Origin: Hoplostethus atlanticus
Taxonomy: Eukaryota; Chordata; Actinopteri; Trachichthyiformes; Trachichthyidae
Direction of reading: 5' to 3'
Assembly: GCA_034670405.1 (NCBI GenBank)
Contig: JAXDDX010000006.1
Location: 10,413,501 to 10,477,500, forward strand
DNA: 64,000 nt
Program-made: the position numbers and the translations under genes
Shown: piece by piece, positions 1 through 11,800 of the stretch
Layout of the letters: every line of letters starts with the position of its first letter
How positions within the stretch are numbered: position 1 is the stretch's first letter
Notes under the pieces: generated by a model
Told to the model about the DNA's origin: nothing
The model's database searches: none
The model's input: the letters and a program-made list of their open reading frames with translations, nothing else

Positions 1-1025
1 AATTGAGGGCGCAAAACAGGTTCATTGGTAAAAAAGTAATTTTAGGTATTGGCCCATTTTAGCTTAACCAGCTAGCTAAAGGCCACGATTTTCAGCTAAA
101 ATGGGCCACATACACACACACTCTTACACAGAAGTTACACAGAAATTGAGGGCGCAAAACAGGTTCATTGGTCTAGATGTATCCAAGCGAAATCTTAACA
201 ATCTTAACAAAAAACAACCAAAGGGAAAAAAGCAAAAAAAGAAAATAGCACAAAGCAAGAGTGGCAAACCCCCCTGCACGGCCTGCCAGAGAGTGTATGG
301 TGACGTGAATGACCCAAAGGCCACGAAGGACTGGGTGTGCTGTTGTCAGTGCAACTCATGGTACCACGAGAGCTGTGGAGAGGATAATGGCATCTATGAT
401 GATGATGGTTACATCTGCAAAGACTGTGTTTGAAGATGTTCTACTTTTTAACATAATGTTTGACAAATGTTGACACAAGCATGCACCTACACACACACAC
501 AGCTACACACAGTCCCAGAAAGACAGAAGACACACACACACACACACACACACACAAAACAGACACAAAGACACTAATGCGCAGAAACACACACCCATAC
601 AACATGATCAGTTAATTTTTAAATGCATTTTTCAATTAAATATTTGTTCAACTTTTTATTGCATGAAATGTATTTACGGTGTTGTTACTATGGTACACCA
701 AAGACAATAGTTAGTGTCAATTTACTGTTAAAATTAAAATGATTTCAGCTGAAATTACTGTGTTGTTCTCTCTTTATATTGGCCCATTTTAACTGAACAG
801 CTGGCCCATTTTACCTGAACATTGTGTTGTAGCTCAAGAGGGAACCTGCTGATACTCGAACTCTCATAAATCCAAAACAATTATACTTTTCCACATTTTT
901 TTAACAAATAAATATTTTAGAGACCCATGCCAATTTATAAAAATATCATTAGATCTCCTTGCATAGCTTATTTGATGGTCTTATAAATCATTTACCAAAA
1001 AGTGGCCCATTTTAGCTGACTCCAC
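1..1025 (+). mobile_element. Pogo/Tigger-like DNA transposon, 3' remnant
   Basis: The 3' part of a transposase reading frame (to 433) is followed by about 590 bases of AT-rich noncoding DNA. The motif TGGCCCATTTTAGCTGA recurs with small changes at 49-68, 780-796, 802-820 and 1003-1020 and inverted at 94-108, which looks like terminal or subterminal repeats of one element or a nested set. A 29-base segment at 1-29 is repeated at 144-172, so the stretch between was tandemly duplicated or inserted. A (CA)n run lies at about 532-556. The element runs off the left window edge. Its right end, set near 1025 after the last motif copy, is a guess. Confidence 0.5.
101..433 (+). pseudogene. C-terminal fragment of pogo/Tigger-type transposase with PHD-like finger
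   Basis: The open frame ends in a lysine-rich linker followed by a cysteine/histidine array: CTAC, then CCCQC, WYHESC and a final CKDC just before the stop at 431-433. A short PHD-like finger of the form CxxC..CxxC..WxHxxC..CxxC closes many fish pogo/Tigger DDE transposases, and that is the basis for the call. The DDE catalytic core is not in the window, so this is a 3' fragment. Its first 15 or so residues overlap the duplicated 29-base segment and may not be original coding sequence. A host PHD-finger exon is the alternative, but the stop directly after the last cysteine and the surrounding repeat motifs favour a transposon. Confidence 0.5.
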
Positions 1026-2280
1026 CCTATATATTAGATCTTTTTATTATTATTATTCGTTTTGGTAACTTTTTAAACAATAGCATGAGATTGGCAATGC
1101 GATTGTCACACAAATTGAATGAAGGATAATTCCGGTATTTTTAAACCTGGGCCCTATTTGTACATATTTTGGGGTCTAAATGACTAATAGGTACAAAAGT
1201 TTTTGGAATTGGTCCAGTAGATCGCCTCAGTTTAACGTAATCCTTTGGAGCAGCTGTGCCCAATCAAAGTACGTCCACTAAAATGCTTGTTTTTTTGCCA
1301 CTGACAGGCTCAGGTTGTTATTCGAAGTGTCTGACAAAACTGGTATTGTTTTTTTATTTTATGGTCTGTAGATTCATAACTTATGCAAGCACATTCTCAT
1401 AAACTCCATAACTGTAGCAACGGTTTTTTTGGAACTACTTCAGGCAAACAACCACTTGTCGCATTGATACATTTTTTTAAAACTCTGCACACAGTCTCAG
1501 TACCGCGCTGTACTTGAAATTTTATACTGGTGGTAGCTACCAACCTGAATATCAGCTCTCAGGTGTGTGTGTGTGTGTCTATTAGCCTTTGTGTTTAACA
1601 AAGCAACTTTAATGGTTCTTAGGTGTTAGTTTTACACATGTTGGAACGGAAAAGAGCCAGACCACATCTTTCTATCATCTATTTCCACTTGGTGATCCAG
1701 AGAGACTGAAGCTATGACTTGTTGCTTTGAACATAGATATGAACATTCCCATGGAGAAGCTCTGCAACAGGTATAGTCGCCAAGAACATGTACACTTAAT
1801 GACGAATATGCGAGGAGAGAGTTCCCATCCCGTCAATGAGCAAATGCACCCCAGGACAGACCGGTGAAACCGCTGTAAGTGTCATTCCTGCCCCAACTGT
1901 CAACTATAGCTAGCTAGCAGCAACTGTGTCCAATTCCGGACACACACTCTTTCGGGTCTTTTGGTGAGATTTCTCTTTATGAGTTTCCCTACAAAGAGGC
2001 ACGTGGCGTGGATTCATAAATATTTTAGAAAGCTATGTATCAATTTTCATAAATAATTATAAATACTGAGACATATAAAGACAATCAGTTATGAACAAGA
2101 AGCGAGAACCTTTAGCCATAGTTAACACTGTAATTAATATATCTGAAGAGAAATTAGAGATCCAGTGGGTGGCGATATTGGTTGATAAATGTAGAGGTGG
2201 GTGAAGAACGTAATGTAAACTGATTTAAAACCCACACTCCAGATCAGTGGGGGCGTTACTGCTTCCAAAGCTGTTTGCCA
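1026..2280. other. Intergenic stretch without recognisable genes
   Basis: AT-rich DNA with a short (GT)n at about 1563-1578. I see no exon with convincing splice sites, no RNA gene and no clear transposon ends. Confidence 0.5.
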
Positions 2281-2545
2281 ACCGCCAAAAAGGAAAACGA
2301 AGGAAGAAGATGACAACCGTGAGTGATTGGCCATGTTGCTGCTCCCCGACCCTCTGAACTAACAAGAGGGATTTGTTGCAGCTCTGTAGCAATACCCACA
2401 TACTACTGCCACGGATATATGCACCCTATTCTAAAAAGAAAAAGCAGACGAGGGTTTGTGGAGCAAATATGGCCGCTACGGACACTGGCAATGGACATCA
2501 GCCTCTGACTACCAATTACTCTTGCTTGCCCAACTCGCTGGCGCG
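2281..2545 (+). promoter_or_regulatory. Probable promoter and noncoding first exon of zmym4 copy A
   Basis: An inverted CCAAT box (GATTGG) lies near 2325-2330, and a YY1-like ATATGGCCGC lies near 2466-2475. A good splice donor (GCG|GTAAAT) lies at 2545/2546. An acceptor (CTCTAACAG) near 2817 precedes the coding ATG at 2845, so the gene likely starts with an untranslated exon ending at 2545 and a second exon of about 2818-2877. The transcription start cannot be placed. Confidence 0.45.
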
Positions 2546-2844
2546 GTAAATGATGCATAGTTTCACAGTGCTCTGTAGTTTCTTAAAACCTCGATAGATC
2601 TATCAGTAAAACAACAAGAAATTCCATAACTTGAAAAAACTATATTGCATTTGAAAAAATAAATTTTGTTTGCTATTGTGCAGTGTGTGCATCTTAGCAC
2701 AGCGGAGGTTATCTACCTGTAGCAGATAACGTTAGCTGCCTAAGACACAAGTGTGCATGTTAGCTTAGCAAGAGCTAACGGTAGTTGTCCTCTTGTCATT
2801 TACTCTTCTCTAACAGGTAAATAGTCAACTGATATCAACAAGTC

Positions 2845-5800
2845 ATGGCGGAAACTAAGGAAACGAATCATTCGGAGGTAAACCAAACCCTTGCTCTTTA
2901 GCTAGCTTGAAGCAACTAACTAGACTGACCTGCTTGAAGCTGTATCACACATTGTGTTTACATTGCAAGTCCAGTGCTGCTAGTTTAGCAACAAGCTAGC
3001 TTGTTTTGTGGTTGACTCTCTAGCGTAGCTGTCACATAAATAATGAACTGGCTCAATCTGATAAGTCGGAGTTATTTTGGTGTGTTCCTAAGAATGCATA
3101 GTTCCGGCATGCCTACATTTCAGTTGCGTATGTCAAGGTAACTGCTGGTTTATCCTACCCTATTCCCCTGAAACAACTCTCCTGAAGGTTTATCGTTCTG
3201 GGAGCAATGTCTAAAGTTAACATAGGGAAACTATTACCTTCTTTGACTCTAAGTAATGTGTTTGAACTAAACGAGAAGGTCTGTGATGAGACCATTATGT
3301 TTGGCCCATTTCGCCCCTGCGAGCTTGGCGCACAGGAAATGACGTATTTTAAGTAGTATGACAACAAGGAAGCCAATTACGCCGCGCTCTGCGGGCTGTT
3401 TTGGATTGTAGTCGGGTGAGTGGCAGTAAAACCTTGTGAAGCATGGCTGAAGCAGACCCGTAGCGGTCGGCTTCAGCGGTTCCTCCAGCCGTCCAGAAAA
3501 AAAGAATAAAATCTTTGGAAAGTCTCAAATGAAAAAAGGAGAGTCATAAGCGGCGCAGTAAAACAATAATAAACAACAGTGCTGTTTACACGCGATGGAA
3601 CGGCCTCAAGAATCGACACGGCATCAGAACCGATGCAGTGATGGCTGCTCTTTTAATGAAAAGGTAAAACTGATATTTTGCAGTTATCAATTATTATCGA
3701 TCGTTAGCAATGTCAATATTCGCTGTACATAAGTTAGCTCAGTTACGATAAGTTGTTAGCCTAGCAGCAAGAGCCACCGCATTGTGGTGTTGGTTTCTAT
3801 GTGAGCTCTGTGCAGAACACATACATTAAGTTTATGTAATTTGGATTGATATTATATATTCGGTGGATGTTCGTTTTTCCACCTTCAATAACTTATAAAG
3901 CAAACAAGTAAAAGCACGATGATGTGTTTCTATATATGTGTGATTACTGTAAGAGGAAGAACAATTTACATCCACTGAACAATTTACATCCAAACTTCAA
4001 TAGTTTGTTTTCCAAATGAACTGGAGGTCTCAGACCGGATTCAGTCTCATCTTTGACATCCTCTGATTTTTGGAAATATCTAAAAAATATTGACGGTGGT
4101 GTTTCACCATGCAGAAAACAACAACAACAACAACTTTTAGGGCTATGTCGATTCCCGCATTTCATTCCATATGGGCATTTTAGCATGTGTAGAGTGTGTG
4201 GAGTAGCAGCATGCGATTAGATCTTCTATCTACAAATAAATGGTGCAAAGTCTATTTTTGTTTTCTCATCTTTGTCTAAGTTTATTTCTTGATTACCTCA
4301 CAGTGATAAAGCACAATTTGGAGTTGGGCCTGTCAGATGTACCAACTTGTAAATACCAGAGGGAAGGATACATTTGTCAATACTGAATGTTTTGTAAATG
4401 GTGACAGGCTATTGTTATGATTGTCTGACTTTGTTATTGCCATTGTTTTTATTTATTTTTACATGTTGAATCGTCATTCTAATAAAAGCAATAGAACCTT
4501 TTCAGAGGGTTTTCTTTTACAAACACAACTAATATCTCCTAGAAACATTGAACAAACAGAAAATAAATTGCCTTTCCACACAACAGCTACCGACAGCTGT
4601 GGATGTACAGCCTGCCCTTGGCTTTCATTACTGGAGTCTCAATGAGTTTTTTTGGGAGAATAGACAGCTGCTGCTATCCCTGAAATTAATAAATGTAGGA
4701 TGTGGATGTTTTTCACACTATTCTCTGTAAACTCAAGAGACTAGTGCGTGAAAATCCCAGGAGGGCAGCCGTTTCTGAGATGCTGGAACCACCACATGTG
4801 GCACCAACAATCATACCACGGTCAAAGTCTCTCAGATCGTGCATCTTGCCCATTATAATGTTTGGTTGAATAAAAAAAAAAACGTCACCATGTCTGTATG
4901 CTTTATATACTAAAACAACAGGTGTTTTTAATAATGATCAGTGTTTTGGCAATGTGTGATAAATATTTCTTGTTCTGTACAGATGAAAGAAGGGACAGAC
5001 GGAGAGCCTGTGGAAACTCTTTCAGAGCCGGGGGCATCTGTGGATGTGGGAGACCCAGGGCTTCTTCCTCGAGATTCAGCTGCATTGTCTGGCCATGCAA
5101 ATGAAGACAGCAACTCTGTTGTAGTTGCCGTTTCATCTATAAGGCCAGTCAACGTAAAAGAAACCGAACATGAACAAATGGAGAGGGAAACGTTGAGGAC
5201 AAATTCGCCCCTCCCTACTCAAACCTTGACTGCACCTGCAGCACACAAATCCAGTGATGTAGAAAGTGAACAAGAAAAGGTAAATAAAGAAATTGGGCCA
5301 GAAGTGGTCTGTTCTCACATACCTGGATCTCCTCTAGAGCCAGCTCCCTCACAGGGCTCTTTTTCTGCATTGGAGACAGTCAGCACAGATTTATCCCTGA
5401 GCGGAAATGAACCTGGCAGCTCTGCTGAGTGTGAAAAAGAGTTTGCAGAGTTGTCAAATAAGAAAGAAGGTGATGAGTTAAAGGCAGAAAAGGTGGGAGA
5501 GAAGGTCAACAGCTTAGAGGAAATGCCTACGAGAAGTGCTTTTGATGAGGACACAAACATGGACACAACTCCTTGCAGCGATTTGGAGACCACAAACATC
5601 TGTATTACTGGTGAGAAGGTGGACATGGACACCAATGAGGACATTGGCACAAAGGAGGACAATGAGGGAGATGTTTACTCAAACAACTCGGCAGGAAAGC
5701 CTGTGGTAACAGCTGTGAAAGATGGGATAAAGCAGGAGGAGGACAAGAGTGACATTAAGAAAAACACTACTAATGTGGAGACTCTTCACTGTAAATTGAT

Positions 5801-8800
5801 GGATACCATTGCCAATGACCTTGATGAGATAATGGACATTGGTACAGTGGACCAGGTGGAACAAGAAGCTCAGATGAAAGAAGAGGAACAGAAGAATTTG
5901 GAAGTGGATGGCAGCAATTCCTCTGTGCCCTTCATCTTAAATACAGGTAAAATTAAATTGAGGTTAGAATGTCACCATAAATGCTTGACTTCCCAACTAC
6001 ACCTTAGTGTTCATTGATTTATCCACCAAGCACTGTAAATATACAGGGATTAGTCTCGGTGGCAATGATGCAGAGAAATATGGAAGAGGCTAATGGCTCT
6101 TGCTTCACGTTATTAACAGGAAAGCCTTTATCAATCCAGGGAAGTTTTGCTGAACATGCATGCAGTTTTTTTCACTGCCCTGCTTCGCATTTGTGTATTT
6201 GGCCCTGTGACAAAAGAGCCTTAACAGATAAAGCTCAGACCTGCTAGCAGTAGCCATAAGTCCATTGGGGGGGGGTCAGCTATTTGACAGCTATTTGATT
6301 TCCTGCTGATGACCTCTCTTTATGTTTAATAACCTCTTCAATGATCTCTTAAAGCCTCAGGCAACTTGGATTGAAATAGTAAAAATGAATATATGATATC
6401 AAAGTTTAGTGTCTAATTAAGCATCCACAAAAATCTGAGTGAAAATAAACTTTCAGAAATATTAGAAAACCTAGTTCAAAAACAGCTCATTTAGCTGTTT
6501 AGACCATTTCTCAGGACTGTGTAGGCGTGTCAGATCAGGATTTGATTGACATCCTGACACCATTGATAGCTCCGCCCATGTCAAACTGTCAAGCTGTTGC
6601 ACCTGTTGGGGGAGGGACAACTGACGTGCATTTTTTTAATGATTGGATTAAAGAATTCTCTGCGTCATAAATCTCAGAAAATACCACGCCCAATTCAACC
6701 CCACTGTTCTGAACCCCCCACTCATTTGAACTAGGTTTTCTAATATTTCTGAAAGTTTATTTTCACTCAGATTTTTGTGGATGCTTAATTAGACACTAAA
6801 CTTTGATATCATATATTCATTTTTACTATTTCATTTTTAAGTTGCCTGAGGCTTTAAATAATTCCTAAATAAATATTCTAAAATAACAATTATAATGTGT
6901 GATACTCTATTGATCTCCATTAGGAAAATTCTCTTAAATTCTCTTCATGTTCTCTAGTGCGCTGAGTGGTCAGATTGCAGTGTCAGCCACAGGACAGCCT
7001 CCCTGGAGCTGGTAGGGTTTCAGAATCTTGCTCAAGGACACTTCAGCAGGGCAGATGCTTTCCAACACAGCGGCTTGAACCTGGGTCCCTTGGTTGAAGT
7101 TACGTTCTCACTAAGCCCTCTAATGGTTGTACTGTATATTTCCCTCACAGTCTCGGTGACGGAGGACAACAACTCCCCTGTTGCAAAGCACGCGGAGGAG
7201 AAATCCAGTGGATTACCACAGCTCATGGAGGAGGACCAACCAGAGGAAGAGAAGGTTCCAGTAGAATTGCTGCGGCACAACTCGTCTCTGTCTTGTGAAG
7301 CCACAGCCAGTTCAGGTGAGAGACATGACGTTAGAGTGAAGGTGCTTGGGGTTTCTCCAGAGAAGCAAGTTGGGGTCTTTGTTTCTAGACTACATTGGTT
7401 GTCATGCAAGAACCATGTGTACACAAAGATTTGATCTTAAAATGTGCTTACATACAAGTAAAGCAACTTTTTGGCATTCATCATATATTTTTTATTTTAC
7501 ATTTGTTCGTTGGTAAGAGTATGAGACATGTTTCACGTGTTTTTTGCTCATTCACTGTAAACCTAATCACACATTGCACATTTTCTATAGGAGGGGACAG
7601 CACATCATCGGCTGTGGTGAATGGGATGAAAGTAGTCAAACTATCAATACCAAAATTGGACAATGTAAGTAAACTATTTTTTTGTTTCTTCTTCCAATAA
7701 TAATGATTTAAAACTGCTTTACGGTATAAATAAAAACTAGCTTTGGAAAAAACTAGCCTTGGAAAAAACTAGCTTTCGGAAACTAGCCATCGGACAGTAG
7801 CACCGCTTTGCGGTGCTACTGTCCGATGGCTGGTTTGAGCTTGTGCTTTCCTATCTGTAGTGCTTATCAGGGTTGACACCCATCAACAATGATCGAGGGC
7901 ATCGTGATGTTCATGATAATTTATTAAAATTTGACATAGGAACTTATAATGTACTTATATTAAAACATTTTATCATAGTGAGCAATTACTACAATTACCA
8001 TTTTCATTTATTGCATTAATGAAATTGCCATGGCGTGAATTTGCAGTGTAAGCCCACAGCAACAATTATAAGCATTACAATACTCCATACAGACTGGTTT
8101 TCTCTGTCCTAGGAGAGGTTGCAGGCTCCAACCCAGACATCGTCTAAATGTACCACACTTGAGCCGTCTCTCTCTCCACCACTGGTCAAGGTGAAGGATG
8201 AGCCCGTGGATGAGGAGTACAACCAGGCTCTAACCTCCTCTACATCGACTGTGGGCATTAAAGACGAGCCTAATTCTGCAAAGGTAATGCACACATTTCT
8301 CTTCACAAGGAGTAGGAAGGCTATACTGTTCTGCAAGCAAACATGAAGCATGAATCCAAGTTGGTTGCTCCCTTTCATATCATGCTCTCTTAAATTTTTA
8401 GGTAGTCGAGTGATGACTTTCCAATGTTCAAGCCAAATGGCCACATGATTGAGGACTTGCAACTTTGACTTTACAGGGGTTGAATCCTGTTTAAGCCACT
8501 TCCTTTTTAAAACTATGTTTGAGTGATTTGAATGGGATTCCAGGTGAAAATTAATAAAGTCCAAACGTCGTACCTTTTTTTCCTGTTGTTGTTAGAGAGG
8601 GAAGCCCTCTCACAAGGCAGGTATGTTTTTGTTATTGAGACATTGGGAAGCTGAATGGGACACAAGTAGAGGAGACACAGCAGAGATTCTGTCTATATTT
8701 GTTGACAGGAGGACTTGAAGATTGGTTCGGTCTTCTCTGTGATGGGAAATTCCACATCTACAGGTATCAAAATGCAGACCATGCCCACCCTCTACCGCTC

Positions 8801-11800
8801 CCCGACTGTGCACATGGCCTGCTCCCACTGCAAGAAGAACCTGATGAAAGGACAGACGGCTTATCAGAGGAAGGGCTGCCCAGACCTCTTCTGCTCCACT
8901 TCCTGCCTCTCTGCAACACTTCCACACATCAAACCAGTCAACAAGAGCTGCCACTACTGCCTTAAGTGAGTACAATATTTTTTCAGCAGACATGTTGTCT
9001 TTATCTCATTATTCCCTTTTACACTTCATTTTAAGTGTGAGTGACTGAGTGAGAGAGAAAGAAAAAAAGAGATCATATGTGAATCAAACCACAAATCTGA
9101 TGTTGGAACGGCATGCAACATAGTTTTTTTTAACCCAATTTAGGCCCATCAGGTTACTGTACTCTGACTCAAGTGTTTATGAGGTTGTTATTGTGTGCAG
9201 TTGTGGCTAAATCAGACCAATTAACTGATTACCAGCCTGCATGTAAACAGTACATTTTTTCCTGATTGTGAATGTTGGCTTGATTTCATCCCTCCCTGTT
9301 CTCTCAGGGTGATAATGCGGCCTCAGGATGTCATCCTGTCTCCGGTGGATGCTAAGGGCACTATGAAGGATTTCTGCAGCCAGACCTGCCTCTCTTCTTT
9401 CAACTACAAGAGGAACGTCTCCACCAAGATACCCCTACAGCCGATAGCATCACAGTCACTCTGCAGCATGTGCACCAGATACTGCATTGTAAGGAAAAGG
9501 GAATTGCTATTAAAAAAAAACATTGGTACAGTGGCACTTTTAATAACATCAAAAGCATTGGTCATTATTGTTGATGGTGTATGAATTCAATAGAATGACC
9601 TATTGTGGGGTGAAGGCTGCACTTGATGATATTTGACACTTAAAACAATTTGCCCTCAAAGTACTTGTTTTTCTAAATAGTTTTAATTATAACATGTATA
9701 AAAAACTTGGAAGGAAAATATTAATGTAAAGATATAGCAAAAGGGCATATATAATGCAGACATATATAGACAACCTTTTAACTCTCTATCCCTCTTATTT
9801 CTATTTACCTTTTGGTGAAATGATTTAAACCTAAAGTAACATACACAACGCTCCTTTGTCATCCCTCCTGCAGAGCAAACACGAGGTAATCCTGAACAGT
9901 GCGGTCCACAAGATTTGCAGTGATGCCTGCTTTGTCCGGTTCCGCACAATCAACAACCTGACCATGGCTAGCTGTGGGAATTGCGGCTCCTACTGCCACA
10001 ACAAGCCCCTCATGTTGAAGATGGTGGACGGCAGCAAAACCCTCTGTGGTGCAGAATGTCTGGCCAAGTTTAAAGAGGTACAGAAATCAGAAATCAAAAC
10101 CAGCGTCACTTAATTTGCCAGGAACAGTCAATAACAAGGGGTGGCACTAGTTTTGCCAATTTCAACACCAGCAATCTTATAAAGCATTTGAAGCATCAGC
10201 TGTATAAATATATTGTACATATATACATACAGCTGTTAAAAAATAATAATTATATATATATATATATTATTTTATTTTATTTTATTTTTTAACGCACTGT
10301 ACTCAGTATTGGCCGATATGCAAGTTCAGGTATCGGAATCGGTATCGGGAAGTTACCTTGTCTGTTTGCCTAAAATGTAAAATGCAGTGGATAATCTGAT
10401 TTTGTGATGTACCTCTCATTCTCTCGCTACTGTTTTTCTTACTTGGCAGAAAATCAAGACACCCCAGCCGTGTACCATGTGTCGCACTTCCCAGCTGATG
10501 TCAAACATGGTTGAAAACAAAAGCAATGAGGACACGGTGGACCTCTTCTGTACCAGCAGCTGTGTGATGGCATACAAGGTCCAGACTGTCAGCGCATCAG
10601 GTACTGGACAATCGTTTTGTCAAGGTTGCATCTCTTCCTCGCTGTCTGTCCCTCCACCCCTCCCTCTCCCCCTCTTTCTCTCGCCCATTGCTTACAAGGT
10701 CCCGACACTCTGTGAATCAGGTGTTGCAGTGGTTGCCATGGCATGCCATACTCCAGCACCTCCCGCAGGATACCTTGGGGAACATCCATTTTTTCTGGGA
10801 TAGATGATCTACTTTGGGCAATTTTGAAGTCTGCTTTTCATACTATACAAAATGAATGGCAGCAAATGGCTTCTTCTGAAGGTTGGAAAACCAGCCCCAA
10901 TATCTCTAGAATAACTATGTGCAGAAACCACCAGGAATAGTGTAAAGGAGAGGGGTAACGTCAACGATAATAAAACACTGGTATTATCCTTTAGAGACGT
11001 GTCAACCATGACACCCCAACAATACAGCCTACAGCATTTCAGGATGGTGCTCATCCACCCCTGGCACCTTGCCACTGAGGACTTCTAACTATTCCAGTGA
11101 TCTTTGACAAGGAAATAGGCTCAACTCTGCCTCCTGAACAGAGGGCATGTTTTTGGGGTTTAGGAGTTGACTGGTAAAGGGTGACTGCCTCAAGTGTAAG
11201 AGTTCTTTCTTGATTCCAACTTTGTCCTCTGGGTTGTCACAGCTCAGACATGCAATGTGAAGTCAAACCTGTACACTCTCTCCTCATAGACATTCTTAGT
11301 TTTTCCATTTGTGGTTTTAGTCCAAAAGTCTGTGCTTCTGCCTTATTGGCCAAGTCTCTCTTAGTAAACCCCCACTCTCTCCACAGGTGCTTTGCTGACT
11401 TGTGACAGCTGTGGTAAAACTACGGTACCAGCCTACCACTTGGCCATGTCTGATACCTCCATCAGGAACTTTTGCACTCTACCATGTGTCATAACTTTTC
11501 AGGTAATGTGACCTTACAGAAAAGAAAGTATTTCACACTAAACAACATGCAGATTTCTAGTATCATTGTTGTATGGGCACACAAATCTAAAGAAGAGTTC
11601 AGCAAAGACTGAACTCTATATGAAAATTCAGGGCAGGTGGCAAAATCAGGCTAAAATCCTCAGAGACCTCAGCATACATGCAAAGAGAAGTTGAAAGTGT
11701 TAATCTCAGAAAGCAATGACTCTTAGGGTGCTTTCGTACCTCACCTTTCTCATCTCAGTCAGTTTACTTAATTCGACCCAGCCTGATGTTGATGCATTAT

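Noticed and set aside
4941-4982. Upstream ATG extending exon 2 of zmym4 copy A
   Set aside because: The extension crosses the splice acceptor TTCTGTACAG. The phase-matched exon 2845-2877 with MAETKETN supplies the start.
8596-8620. Possible 25-base exon between copy A exons 5 and 6
   Set aside because: It has AG and GT at its ends, but exons 5 and 6 already join in phase 0 and 25 bases would break the frame. No counterpart in copy B.
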